Shown here one piece after another: positions 35,561-43,539 of a stretch of 64,000 bases of DNA. The DNA is from Desulfobacterales bacterium (lineage in GTDB: Bacteria > Desulfobacterota > Desulfobacteria > Desulfobacterales > JAAELO01): contig JAAELO010000457.1 of NCBI GenBank assembly GCA_024226555.1, positions 1 to 64,000 of the forward strand. The letters run 5' to 3'. Made by a program: the position numbers and the translations under genes. Under the pieces are notes generated by a model that was not told where the DNA came from, searched no databases, and was given only the letters and a program-made list of their open reading frames with translations. How positions within the stretch are numbered: the stretch's first letter is position 1; each line of letters opens with the position of its first letter.

Positions 35561-36160
35561 ATGAGAAATATATTATATCTTTTAACTTTAATTTTAATTT
35601 TTAATACTGCCAGTTTATGGGCAAATACTAATAACCAAATTAATAAGATAAGAAAACTATATAATCAAGCAGAAGAATTGAATAAACTAACATATTCCCA
35701 CCATGAAGTTACCTTGAATACAATGCTTCCAGCAGTGGGTCACATCAAAATAAAAGTACGGTTTATTTTTTCCTCCTCACAAAATGATCCTGAGAAAGAT
35801 CCATATCTTCTTAGTTATTCTTTAAAAAAAGTTGTAGTAGAATATAATGTTGCTGCAAGAGAGAAGCATCACTTTGAATATCTTTATAATGAGAAAAATG
35901 CGCTTGTGTTTGCATATCATAATATTGATGGTTCAGATGGTAAATTTGAATATCGTTACTATTACGATAAAAATCATCTTATAAAAGTAATAGCGCTTGA
36001 AAATCCGTTTAAAAACAATCCTGAAGAGAAACTAATCAAACGTCAGGCTCTTAATAATTTCAATAGAAAAGACAAAACGGATGCAGATGTTATTAAAAAG
36101 AAAGCTCAAAATTATTTAGCTTTTTTTCAAAACCTTAAAAACCTTGGTGAAATTAAATAG
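35561..36160 (+). CDS. Secreted hypothetical protein
   Basis: A 199-residue protein with a signal peptide (1-21, ending SLWA-NT), then a mixed, Tyr/His-rich region. Features such as KFEYRYYYDKNHLIKVI suggest a beta-rich fold. No family is recognised. It follows the lipoprotein and its MITE by 45 bp and has a GGAG-type site before the ATG. The two may be related in location or function, but nothing in sequence shows it. Confidence 0.65.
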   Translation: MRNILYLLTLILIFNTASLWANTNNQINKIRKLYNQAEELNKLTYSHHEVTLNTMLPAVGHIKIKVRFIFSSSQNDPEKDPYLLSYSLKKVVVEYNVAAREKHHFEYLYNEKNALVFAYHNIDGSDGKFEYRYYYDKNHLIKVIALENPFKNNPEEKLIKRQALNNFNRKDKTDADVIKKKAQNYLAFFQNLKNLGEIK

Positions 36161-36730
36161 AAGTCCAGGAAATCCCTATGGGAATCTCTATAATACTGTT
36201 ACTTCTGTCTCTGGATTATTCTCACAATCATATTATTCCAGATCTGTTTTTATTATTTCTGTCGTTCAAATACTACAATAGTCATACTGGAGTAAATTAT
36301 ACCCAACTTGTCTATGGTATTTGTTTTTGATAATTGCCAATATTACTCTCTACCTCCTACATTATCTCTATCAAACAGGCCTTAGAAATATTTTTATTCA
36401 TTATATTTTCTATTCTTTTACTTCTTACTCTGTATTATGGAAACATAGTACTTCCATATGAGGATTGGATGCAAAGAGGTATGCCCTGAGTCAATGTATG
36501 GGTGATGGTAAGAGGGTTAAATCAAATATTTTCAACTTTCTTTCTGAAATATTGAAACGGAAAAAAAGAATGCCTGAATATCCAAATATTTATAAAAAGG
36601 GTTAATCATAAATTTTATTATTATTAGAAAGCAACAACGGACTAGACCTTTATTTTTCTTATTTAAAAATGTTTTACCGTGGTCCGCAAACTGATCCTGT
36701 TTAAAATCTTGTCAGACAATAAAATAATAG
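36161..36730. other. Gap with a weak MITE end and a coding-like fragment
   Basis: GGGAATCTCTATAATACTG at 36180-36198 resembles a MITE end, without a partner. At 36480-36605 the plus strand reads ALSQCMGDGKRVKSNIFNFL and SEILKRKKRMPEYPNIYKKG before a stop; it looks like the end of a lost gene of unknown family. Confidence 0.35.
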
Positions 36731-36780
36731 TTGACATGGAAACTATATCGTTTTATTATAGTTGAAATGGAAACTATAAT
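36731..36780 (+). promoter_or_regulatory. Promoter with overlapping MarR-type operator
   Basis: TTGACA (36731-36736), 17-bp spacer, TATTAT (36754-36759). The -10 is overlapped by a perfect inverted repeat ATTATAGTT-N8-AACTATAAT (36755-36780). The stretch ATGGAAACTATA also occurs twice (36736-36747 and 36767-36778). This fits autorepression of the MarR gene that starts at 36803. Confidence 0.75.
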
Positions 36781-36802
36781 AATTACATGAAAGAATCTAC
36801 AA

Positions 36803-37246
36803 ATGAATCAAAAAACAACAAATCCTCCAACTAATTTTATTCGATTATTGTTGAAATGTGGGACATTTCTCCAACGGGAAGGTAATCGCATGGCCCGCGA
36901 CTACGGTATTAAACAACAACAGTTTGTTGTACTAAATGAAATAGTAATAAATGGACCTGTTAATCAAAAAAAAATAATAGGTGAACTTCTTTTTGAAAAG
37001 TCAAATGTCTCAAAAATAATCAAAGTTCTGTTAAAAAAAGAGATGATTAAAGTAGAACAATCTAAAACAGATAGTCGTGTTACGCTTCTTACTTGTACAT
37101 CACAAGGGTATAAAGTCTGGCAAAACTGCATTAACGATATGGACAAATGGAGCAAATCATTTACTTCGGACCTATCAAAAGAAGAAATAACACATTCTAT
37201 TCAGATACTTGAAAAACTCTTAACGATGACTAATGTGAACTTCTAA
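36803..37246 (+). CDS. MarR-family transcriptional regulator
   Basis: A 147-residue MarR protein. The DNA-binding part is INGPVNQKKIIGELLFEKSNVSKIIKVLLKKEMI, with the wing VEQSKTDSRVTLLTCT. The promoter just upstream has a 9-bp-arm inverted repeat over the -10, the usual design for self-repression. The last three residues and the stop codon come from the end of a MITE remnant that begins at 37235. The next gene encodes a secreted YciI-like protein, a plausible target, but two MITE sequences lie between them. Confidence 0.85.
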   Translation: MNQKTTNPPTNFIRLLLKCGTFLQREGNRMARDYGIKQQQFVVLNEIVINGPVNQKKIIGELLFEKSNVSKIIKVLLKKEMIKVEQSKTDSRVTLLTCTSQGYKVWQNCINDMDKWSKSFTSDLSKEEITHSIQILEKLLTMTNVNF

Positions 37247-37277
37247 TAATTAGAAATTTGGATAAAATACAAGGTTT
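37235..37277 (+). mobile_element. MITE remnant, left end
   Basis: GTGAACTTCTAATAATTAG and GATAAAATACAAGG match the left arm. It stops 7 bp before the next copy begins, so the second element may have inserted into or recombined with it. Confidence 0.75.
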
Positions 37278-37284
37278 GATTAAA

Positions 37285-37414
37285 GGGAACCTCTAATAAT
37301 TAATATTTTGATGAAATACAAGGCATTTCTAAAAATAACTAGCCGATTTTATTACAGTCCTTTTTTAGAAAAAAAAGCAGTATTTCAACAAAAGGGCAGT
37401 TATCAGAGGATCCC
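37285..37414 (+). mobile_element. MITE copy, 130 bp
   Basis: It begins GGGAACCTCTAATAATTAA and ends CAGTTATCAGAGGATCCC. The flanks are TAAA and TTAT, with no duplication, as expected if it arose by recombination with the remnant on its left. Confidence 0.88.
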
Positions 37415-37465
37415 TTATAAAGAGAAATTGAATAATTATTTAATATTTTAAATATGGAGGATACA

Positions 37466-37828
37466 TTGATAAAGCTATTTACTATTTTGTTTGCACTATT
37501 ACAAATTTCAGGATTGTTTGCTACAGCGAACGCTCAGGCAACAACAATTAAAAAAGGAGAAACATCAATGTTAAAACAATACGCTTTTTTTTATTTCATG
37601 AAAGAAAACTCACAACAAATACCTAAGCTTATTCCAGAGCACATTAAATATTGGAATACTGAAAACCCGATTGATTATTCAGGTGGTCCTTTTAATGACA
37701 GAAGTGGTGGATTGATACTATTTAAAGCAAAAACTATTGAATCAGCAAGGGAGATAACTGCTAATGATCCATTTGTTACAGGAAACGTACTTCAACAAAA
37801 ATGGATAAAAGAGTGGATATCAAATTAA
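37466..37828 (+). CDS. Exported YciI-like protein
   Basis: About 120 residues: a signal peptide (about 1-24, ending ATANA-QA) and then a domain matching the YciI/YCII family (KQYAFFYFMKENSQQIPKLI, GGPFNDRSGGLILFKA, ANDPFVTGNVLQQKW). YciI domains are ferredoxin-like and usually cytoplasmic, so the export signal is unusual. I start at TTG 37466 because GGAGG ends 5 bp upstream; an ATG at 37454 overlaps that site. The stop codon is at the left edge of a truncated MITE. Confidence 0.75.
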   Translation: MIKLFTILFALLQISGLFATANAQATTIKKGETSMLKQYAFFYFMKENSQQIPKLIPEHIKYWNTENPIDYSGGPFNDRSGGLILFKAKTIESAREITANDPFVTGNVLQQKWIKEWISN

Positions 37829-37942
37829 TTAAAATTTTGGAAGAAATACAAGGCATTTCAAAAAATAACGAGCCGATTTTATTACAGTTTTTTTTGGAAA
37901 TAACAAAGTATTTCGGCAAAAGAGAGGTTATTAGAGGTTCCC
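37824..37942 (+). mobile_element. MITE copy, outer left end missing
   Basis: The left arm starts inside the family sequence (ATTAATTAAAATTTTGG) and the right end GGTTATTAGAGGTTCCC is intact. The centre AATAACGAGCCGATTTTA is identical to the copy at 29852. The first bases overlap the YciI stop codon. Confidence 0.88.
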
Positions 37943-38017
37943 TATAATTTTTACCCTTGGAAAAAGTATTGACATTTTTATAAAAGTGTTTATGGTGATT
38001 TTTTAGTAAAAGAGTCA

Positions 38018-38214
38018 TTGATTGAAATTATGAAAGATGTAGATTATCTTTTTCATGTGGCTGCTGTATTTAAACACTGGTCAAAAAATGAAGAAAAAGA
38101 TATTATTGAACCTAATAAAATAGGAAGTGAAAATATAATTGAGGCTGCAGCTGAAGCAAAAATAAAAAAAATAGTTTATGGGAACAGTGGTTTTCTTTTT
38201 AATTTATGCTGTTA
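38018..38214 (+). pseudogene. Extended SDR / dihydroflavonol-reductase-like fragment
   Basis: The frame reads MKDVDYLFHVAAVFKHWSKN, then IIEPNKIGSENIIEAAAEAK and KIKKIVYGNSG. This is the middle of an NAD-dependent epimerase/dehydratase of the dihydroflavonol-4-reductase type (DVD.LFHVAA.. EPN..G..N.LEAA). The Rossmann glycine motif and the catalytic YXXXK are missing on either side, so it is an internal remnant. A MITE lies 75 bp to the left. The region from 38215 to 38474 shows no further gene that I can identify. Confidence 0.75.
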
Positions 38215-38474
38215 TTTTCAACTGGATCTACGATATCATAAGATCTTTAATTTCACCTTACAATTCCCAGGTTTCTGAGGATTGCAATGTGTTTTTCATC
38301 TTCTTTAGGTCATCAACGCTGGGAAAACCATCAAATATAATTTTGCGCTTAACATAGAAATAGCTCAGCTTTCCACTTTTAACACTCGAAATGGAAAGGA
38401 GCCATGGTGATATTAGTTAACCAGGAGACTGCTACATAATATTTGGCGTCGTCATTAGATATATTTATCAGTTT

Positions 38475-38508
38475 GGCTCAACAATTCTGAATTTGTTTGA
38501 GCCTTTTT
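38475..38508 (+). terminator. Rho-independent terminator, plus strand
   Basis: GGCTCAA and TTGAGCC form a stem followed by TTTTT. It reads on the plus strand and overlaps the bioD stop codon, so it blocks readthrough from the left into the biotin genes. Confidence 0.65.
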
Positions 38509-39172
38509 ATAATATCGTAAAATCGTTTTCAATTTTATTGAAATTATCAATTTTCCCTATTTTGTTTGCTTTAATACCTGAAAAAACCTCAATAACCTCA
38601 ATATTTTCATCTATCATGCTCAGATCAGTGCTACCGTCCTTATCAACAAGGACGATTCGGGCTGGTTTCATTCCTCTTGAAATGAGGGCTTCTATGGATA
38701 GTAGGGTATGGTTAATTGTACCAAGTCCTGCTCTTCCTGCAAGTACCACTTCACAATCAAGCTCATTTATAAAATCTGCAACCAGAATTTTATCTGTTAT
38801 TGGGACAAATATCCCCCCGGACATCTCTATAACAGAGTGTGTAAAGTCTTTAGTTAAATCGTTAATGGATTTAATACTGTTTTTAATATCTATTACTTCA
38901 TTGTCATCTCTTGCAGCAAAATAGGGTGCTTTTGGATTTTTATTACAATTTATTACAGACTTTGAGATATCCCAATCTTTGATATTAAGGTTTTCATATA
39001 TAAAAAGTGCATCTGAATCTGTATCATAAACATCTTTGCAGCCTGTCTGGAATGGTTTTACATATACAGGTTTATCTCCATTATTAATCAATTGTTTCAT
39101 AAGAATTAACGAAACAACTGTTTTTCCAATTTCAGTGTCAGTTCCTACTACTACATAATGCTTACATTGCAT
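38507..39172 (-). CDS. bioD: Dethiobiotin synthetase
   Basis: A 221-residue enzyme that carboxylates 7,8-diaminopelargonic acid with ATP to dethiobiotin. The P-loop GTDTEIGKTVVSL is at the N-terminus, and PFQTGCKD, EMSGGIFVPI and LAGRAGLGTINHTLLSIEAL are typical family blocks. It is the last gene of the minus-strand biotin operon and overlaps bioF by 22 bp, which implies translational coupling. Confidence 0.93.
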   Translation of the reverse strand: MQCKHYVVVGTDTEIGKTVVSLILMKQLINNGDKPVYVKPFQTGCKDVYDTDSDALFIYENLNIKDWDISKSVINCNKNPKAPYFAARDDNEVIDIKNSIKSINDLTKDFTHSVIEMSGGIFVPITDKILVADFINELDCEVVLAGRAGLGTINHTLLSIEALISRGMKPARIVLVDKDGSTDLSMIDENIEVIEVFSGIKANKIGKIDNFNKIENDFTIL

Positions 39173-40308
39173 TTATCAAAACTCCTTTTTAGTTCCGCAA
39201 TTAGTTTTTCAAGATCCTCTTCGTTGTGTAGAGCTGTCATCCCAATTCTTAGAATTGCTTTACCTTTATGAACTGTTGGATATCTTGCAGGGAAAATTAA
39301 TAATCCTGATTTTAGCATCATTGATGAAATTTGAGTCGCTCTTTCTTCATCACCAACAAAGATAGAGATAATGTGGGCATCACCTTCTACTTTAAAACCA
39401 GCTTTCGTAAGCTCGGCCTTAAGTAATGTACACATCCTTTTTAGATGATCTCTTCTTTCATCACTATTTTCTATAATTTCAAGGAATTCCAGAGCTGAAG
39501 CTGCATGGGCTTCAGGAAGTGTTGTTGAATAAATAAGAGGTGAGGAAAAATTTAGTAAATACTCTTTTATAAGCGAGGGGAGTAACACAAAAGCACCAAA
39601 CAGACCAAATGCTTTTCCAAAGGTTCCAACCGCAACATCTGAAACACCCTTGGCAACACCCTTTCCTTTGTCACCTAAAACCCCGAAAGCGTGTGATTCA
39701 TCAACAATTGACAGAAAATTGTACTTTTGTTTTAAAACATTTAGTATACCAACATCCAAAATATCACCATCCATGCTGAAAAGAGACTCAGTAACAACAG
39801 CTTTATTTTGAGCATCGTTTTTTGATAGTCTTTTTTCAAGATGTGAAAATGAGCTGTGATTGTAGCTTGTAAGCTTTGCTTTTGAACCTTCAAGGCCTTT
39901 TACAGCGCTTGCATGTATGTGTTTATCAAAAAAAACACTATCTGAACTGTCAAATAGAGATGATAGAAGTCCAAGATTTGCCTGATAACCACTTGGGTAA
40001 AAAATAGCTGATTCAAAACCAAAATATGATGCATATTCATCTTCAGCCTGGTTTATAATTGAGTAGTTCCCGGATACTAATCTTGATGATGATGATGATG
40101 TGCCGTACTTTTTGAAATTTCTGCCAACAATATCTTTTGAAATATCAAGTTCAGATATACCGAGATAATCATTTGATGCAAAACTTAATATCATCGCACC
40201 ATTAATTTGAGCAAATTTACCAAATCTATTTTCTATTATTACCGGATCTCTATATAAACCCTGCTCTTTTTTGATATTCAGCTTTCTTTTGAATTTTTCG
40301 TCAAACAT
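39151..40308 (-). CDS. bioF: 8-amino-7-oxononanoate synthase
   Basis: A 385-residue PLP enzyme that joins pimeloyl-thioester and L-alanine. Motifs: ASNDYLGIS near residue 45, FYPSGYQANLGLLSSL, VDESHAFGVLGDKGKG, and the PLP lysine in VGTFGKAFG. The gene overlaps both bioD (downstream) and the hotdog gene (upstream, by 31 bp). Its pimeloyl substrate is presumably supplied on the ACP encoded two genes upstream. Confidence 0.93.
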   Translation of the reverse strand: MFDEKFKRKLNIKKEQGLYRDPVIIENRFGKFAQINGAMILSFASNDYLGISELDISKDIVGRNFKKYGTSSSSSRLVSGNYSIINQAEDEYASYFGFESAIFYPSGYQANLGLLSSLFDSSDSVFFDKHIHASAVKGLEGSKAKLTSYNHSSFSHLEKRLSKNDAQNKAVVTESLFSMDGDILDVGILNVLKQKYNFLSIVDESHAFGVLGDKGKGVAKGVSDVAVGTFGKAFGLFGAFVLLPSLIKEYLLNFSSPLIYSTTLPEAHAASALEFLEIIENSDERRDHLKRMCTLLKAELTKAGFKVEGDAHIISIFVGDEERATQISSMMLKSGLLIFPARYPTVHKGKAILRIGMTALHNEEDLEKLIAELKRSFDKCNVSIM

Positions 40309-40718
40309 TGAAACACCTTCTTATAATGGGAGTTACTATTCTCTTTTTTCTCTATGCTATCAAAATCTGTAACACCGAAAACCATCTCACCAAAAAAGGC
40401 TCTATTCTTGTCTTCAGCTTTTAATTTGTATGAATATGCACCACGACTGTTAGCAATCAGATTACCAGTGATATTAAATGTACCATTTGGAAAATCCGGT
40501 AAACTAAAACTATTAATTTTTAGAAGAAAAACAAACCTCTCAAAATCGGTCAGATATCTAACGTGCAGGGCTCCTAACTGTGCTAAAGACTCCATTGCAG
40601 TAAAACTATTCTCAGATTTAATTGTGTAAGCCCCTTTAATGTGTTTATCTGAAATCTCAGAGATTCTATCGATACAAAGAAAACTCTTTAAGCCTGTATT
40701 TATTTCTATTCGTTCCAT
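40278..40718 (-). CDS. FabZ-like hotdog protein lacking the HFPG loop
   Basis: A 146-residue hotdog-fold protein resembling 3-hydroxyacyl-ACP dehydratases. FLCIDRISEISDKHIKGAY aligns with the first FabZ strands, and FTAMESLAQLGALH with the central helix that carries the catalytic Glu (the E in MESLAQ). The segment between them, which in FabZ holds the catalytic His in HFPGXPVXPG, is missing. The complementary protein at 43149 has that segment but Lys instead of Glu. Together they could form a mixed active site. It overlaps the KAS gene by 13 bp. Confidence 0.75.
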   Translation of the reverse strand: MERIEINTGLKSFLCIDRISEISDKHIKGAYTIKSENSFTAMESLAQLGALHVRYLTDFERFVFLLKINSFSLPDFPNGTFNITGNLIANSRGAYSYKLKAEDKNRAFFGEMVFGVTDFDSIEKKENSNSHYKKVFQCLTKNSKES

Positions 40719-41893
40719 TTTTTTATAATGAGGGCGCAGTTTTGCCCACCAAATCCAAAATTTTGAAGTGCCACAGTTTCAATACTTTCATCTGTATTTT
40801 TAAGGTTAAAGTTGATATCTGAAATCGGATTTTTAAGTCCTCTTATTTTTGGAATAAATGAGCTTCTCATAAAATCAATACTGAGGGAAGTTTCTAAGGC
40901 ACCACAGGCAGTTGAGAGATGTCCGCTCCAGGATTTTATGGAAATTGCTTTTGACTGTTCCCCATATACCCTTTTTATTAGATCAGCCTCAACATCATCA
41001 TTAAGGTTTGTTCCTGTTCCATGTGATGAAATAAGGTCAACGCTTGAAGGTGTAATATTTGCTTCAGACAGCGCATTTCTCATGGATCTTTCAGCATAAA
41101 TACCAGTGGGATCAGGAGCAGTTAAAGAAGTATTATCTAAGGAGAGAGAAAAACCTTTTACTTCTGCAAAAATATTTGCAGATCGTTTTTGTGCATGTGA
41201 AAGCTCTTCAAGCATAAGAAAAGCACCACCCTCACCAGAAATAAATCCATCCCTTTCATGATCAAATGGCCTGTGGATATTTGATTTACTTAAGGCTCCT
41301 GCCATTTCATAGGCAAGAAGACCTCCATAACTAACCCGTGAATCACCTCCACCTGTCAGGGCTACATCAAGGTATCCATCTTTAATTTTACGAAATGCTT
41401 CCCCTATTGCATTTAAAGAAGATGCGCAAGCAGTGCTTACTGTTGAATTCTCACCATGAAAGCCGGTCCTCGAAGCTATGACAGATGTTGCAGTATTTGG
41501 CAGAAATCTCAAAAGCCAGAGTGCATTCAGATCTTTTTTAGATATAGTTCCATTAGATACTGAATTTATCTCTCCTCCAATATCAAGGTTCGGTCCAAAG
41601 CTGGTTATTAAACCTGCCTTTTCTATGTTCTTATCAATCCCGGAATTTACAAAAGCCTTAAGGGCTGCTGCAACTCCAAACTGAGCCCCCCGGTTAAGGT
41701 ATTTCACTTTTTTATCCCGACCTGTAAAATCCTTAACATTAAAAGCATCTACAACTCTAACTTTAACATCTCTTTCTAAGGATATAGAACTCTCATTAAT
41801 ATTATCATTTTTGATATTATCAATTACATCAGATATATTATTTCCTATTGCTGAAAAATATCCGGTGCCTGTTATTACTACTCGTCGTTTCAT
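40706..41893 (-). CDS. Beta-ketoacyl-ACP synthase of the biotin operon
   Basis: A 395-residue FabF-like condensing enzyme. The catalytic triad is complete: Cys156 in VSTACASSL, His291 in SSHGTGT and His325 in SWSGHLSTACGA, with Lys320 just before. It should extend an acyl chain with malonyl units on the ACP encoded next to it. Its place among bio genes suggests that it makes the pimeloyl chain rather than ordinary fatty acids. It lies 5 bp from the ACP gene. Confidence 0.88.
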   Translation of the reverse strand: MKRRVVITGTGYFSAIGNNISDVIDNIKNDNINESSISLERDVKVRVVDAFNVKDFTGRDKKVKYLNRGAQFGVAAALKAFVNSGIDKNIEKAGLITSFGPNLDIGGEINSVSNGTISKKDLNALWLLRFLPNTATSVIASRTGFHGENSTVSTACASSLNAIGEAFRKIKDGYLDVALTGGGDSRVSYGGLLAYEMAGALSKSNIHRPFDHERDGFISGEGGAFLMLEELSHAQKRSANIFAEVKGFSLSLDNTSLTAPDPTGIYAERSMRNALSEANITPSSVDLISSHGTGTNLNDDVEADLIKRVYGEQSKAISIKSWSGHLSTACGALETSLSIDFMRSSFIPKIRGLKNPISDINFNLKNTDESIETVALQNFGFGGQNCALIIKKWNE

Positions 41894-41898
41894 TTTTA

Positions 41899-42264
41899 TT
41901 ATTTCTTATAGAAGTTTATATAACTTACCAGGTCTTTAATTTTAATTATATTCCCGCTCTTTATATCTGAAAGCATCTCATCAACTCTATAGGAACTTAA
42001 AAATTCATATTTTTTGCATAGTAATGAATTTATATTTAAACCATTTTCTTCAGCTTCAGCCATATATTCCTGAAAGTTTCTTAAAAAGATGAAATCATCC
42101 TGAACCTCAAAACCGAAAACTTCTGAAAATGAAAGCGCCATCTCTAAAAAATCAACAGATTCCGCATCAAGCTCTCTTATTAAATATGATTCTTCTGCAA
42201 TTTCACCTTTTTCAATATCAAGTACTTCTGATATAATTTCTTTTATCTCTTCCAATACGTTCAA
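41899..42264 (-). CDS. Acyl carrier protein with C-terminal extension
   Basis: A 121-residue acidic helical protein. The first 80 residues match ACP, with the phosphopantetheine serine at S36 in ELDAESVDFLEM (AES in place of the usual DSL). About 40 extra residues follow. It is clearly a specialised carrier rather than the housekeeping AcpP. It lies between the KAS gene and a MITE that separates it from the SDR gene. Confidence 0.83.
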   Translation of the reverse strand: MNVLEEIKEIISEVLDIEKGEIAEESYLIRELDAESVDFLEMALSFSEVFGFEVQDDFIFLRNFQEYMAEAEENGLNINSLLCKKYEFLSSYRVDEMLSDIKSGNIIKIKDLVSYINFYKK

Positions 42265-42295
42265 TTAAAACACCTCAAAATTCCAAATCTTTAAA

Positions 42296-42422
42296 GGGAA
42301 TCTCTAAAAACTGCACTTTGACCGAACTACAGCGTTCGAAATAAAAAACTGTTGTAAAATCGCCTCGTTATTTATTTCTTACCCTTGTATTTCAATCAAA
42401 TTTCTATTTTCTAGAGGTTCCC
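42296..42422 (-). mobile_element. MITE copy, 127 bp, TAAA target duplication, inside bio operon
   Basis: It begins GGGAATCTCTAAAAACTGC and ends TTTCTAGAGGTTCCC, with perfect flanking TAAA (42292-42295 and 42423-42426). The last base of the element is part of the TAG stop codon of the SDR gene read toward it; removing the insertion leaves TAA at the same place. Confidence 0.92.
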
Positions 42423-43159
42423 TAAAATGATTTTCCAAAGGAAAATCCACCATCTATAGTTAAATCCGTTGCATTAAAACCAAGGCTCTCATCGGATAGA
42501 AAAAAAACGATGGTATTTACAAACTCTTCTGCCTCAAGGATTTTTCTGCTTGGTATCTGCTTAATTATCTTTTCTTTAAATTTTCCAATAAAACTTTCAG
42601 CCCGACCTGCATTGATGTATCCTGGTCTAAGCACAATTGATGTTACACCCTTTTTTCCAAGTTCATGGCCAATAGACTTATATAATGATTCACAGGCTAA
42701 TTTTGATGAAGCATAAAACCCCTGCCCATGATTTGGTCTATGGGCTGCAATTGAGGATATATATATTAATCTCCCAAATCTGTTTTTTACCATTAGCCTT
42801 GAGATCTCTTTCATTAGAACAATTCTGGATATAACATTTTCTTCATAATACTCTTTGGTTTTATCAAGATCAGCATTTGCAACTATTGTCTCCATATTTC
42901 CATGGACAAGATCAACCAGATAATCAATTTTAGAAAAACTTTTTAAACTATCTGAAATTACTTCAGGGTTTTTAAAATCAAGCATTAATGTCTCATAGAA
43001 CTTTTCATCTTCTAAAGATTCCTTAATCTTTGTAAGACCATTATCATTTCGATAAGTTAATATTGGAAATAACCCCTTTTCCATTGAAGCTTTAGCAAGT
43101 CCAAGGCCTATTTTTGAGCTACCACCAGTAATTAGAATTTTTTTTCCACTAAATTTCAT
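42422..43159 (-). CDS. FabG-like short-chain dehydrogenase of the biotin operon
   Basis: A 245-residue SDR. The nucleotide-binding motif is ITGGSSKIGLGLAKA (TGXXXXIG) and the catalytic site SSIAAHRPNHGQGFYASSK (Ser and YXXXK). The position between the hotdog and ACP genes marks it as the probable 3-ketoacyl-ACP reductase of the pimeloyl pathway. It overlaps the upstream hotdog gene by 11 bp. Its stop codon is formed by the insertion site of a MITE. Confidence 0.88.
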   Translation of the reverse strand: MKFSGKKILITGGSSKIGLGLAKASMEKGLFPILTYRNDNGLTKIKESLEDEKFYETLMLDFKNPEVISDSLKSFSKIDYLVDLVHGNMETIVANADLDKTKEYYEENVISRIVLMKEISRLMVKNRFGRLIYISSIAAHRPNHGQGFYASSKLACESLYKSIGHELGKKGVTSIVLRPGYINAGRAESFIGKFKEKIIKQIPSRKILEAEEFVNTIVFFLSDESLGFNATDLTIDGGFSFGKSF

Positions 43160-43439
43160 TTAAGGATTCTCCGGATTTTATGATGCCTTTTGCATAGGTT
43201 ATATTTCCGCTATATATCTTGCAGTAGTAAATGTTTTCCTTCTGGTCTATAATATATGAACAAGACCCAGGTGTCAGAAATTTTCTAAAGGTGAAATTTT
43301 CAACTCTAAGGTTTGACTCTCCCAATAAATCTATAAATGCCTTTATTATAACTGTTCCAGGTACAACAGGATTACCCGGGAAATGTTCCCTGTAAATTTC
43401 GTCTTTTGGATCGAAATAAAAATCTCCTGTTCTCTTCAT
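43149..43439 (-). CDS. FabZ-like hotdog protein with HFPG motif
   Basis: A 96-residue hotdog protein: DEIYREHFPGNPVVPGTVII carries the FabZ catalytic-His loop, and FRKFLTPG the later strand. In the following helix the usual catalytic Glu (VLMIEA) is Lys (VIIKAF). It is much shorter than FabZ (about 145 residues) because the N-terminal strand is missing. I start at ATG 43439, 8 bp after AAGGG; an upstream ATG at 43463 lacks a site. It is the first gene of the minus-strand biotin operon, next to the BirA operator. Confidence 0.8.
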   Translation of the reverse strand: MKRTGDFYFDPKDEIYREHFPGNPVVPGTVIIKAFIDLLGESNLRVENFTFRKFLTPGSCSYIIDQKENIYYCKIYSGNITYAKGIIKSGESLNEI

Positions 43440-43492
43440 AATTAGGCCCTTATTAAAATTCATTTGATTTTAATATCAAGATATGGCAATTA

Positions 43493-43525
43493 TTGTCAAC
43501 CCATTATGATATTTAAGGTTTACAT
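43493..43525. promoter_or_regulatory. BirA (biotin repressor) operator
   Basis: TTGTCAACC (43493-43501), a 15-bp spacer and GGTTTACAT (43517-43525) match the widespread bacterial BirA operator TTGTNAACC-N15-GGTTNACAA with single-base deviations. It lies between bioA and the divergent hotdog gene, so it can control both transcripts. Confidence 0.9.
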
Positions 43526-43539
43526 TAGATGAGGAAATA

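Noticed and set aside
38493-38924. A 143-codon plus-strand frame
   Set aside because: It lies opposite bioD and overlaps a terminator; an antisense shadow.
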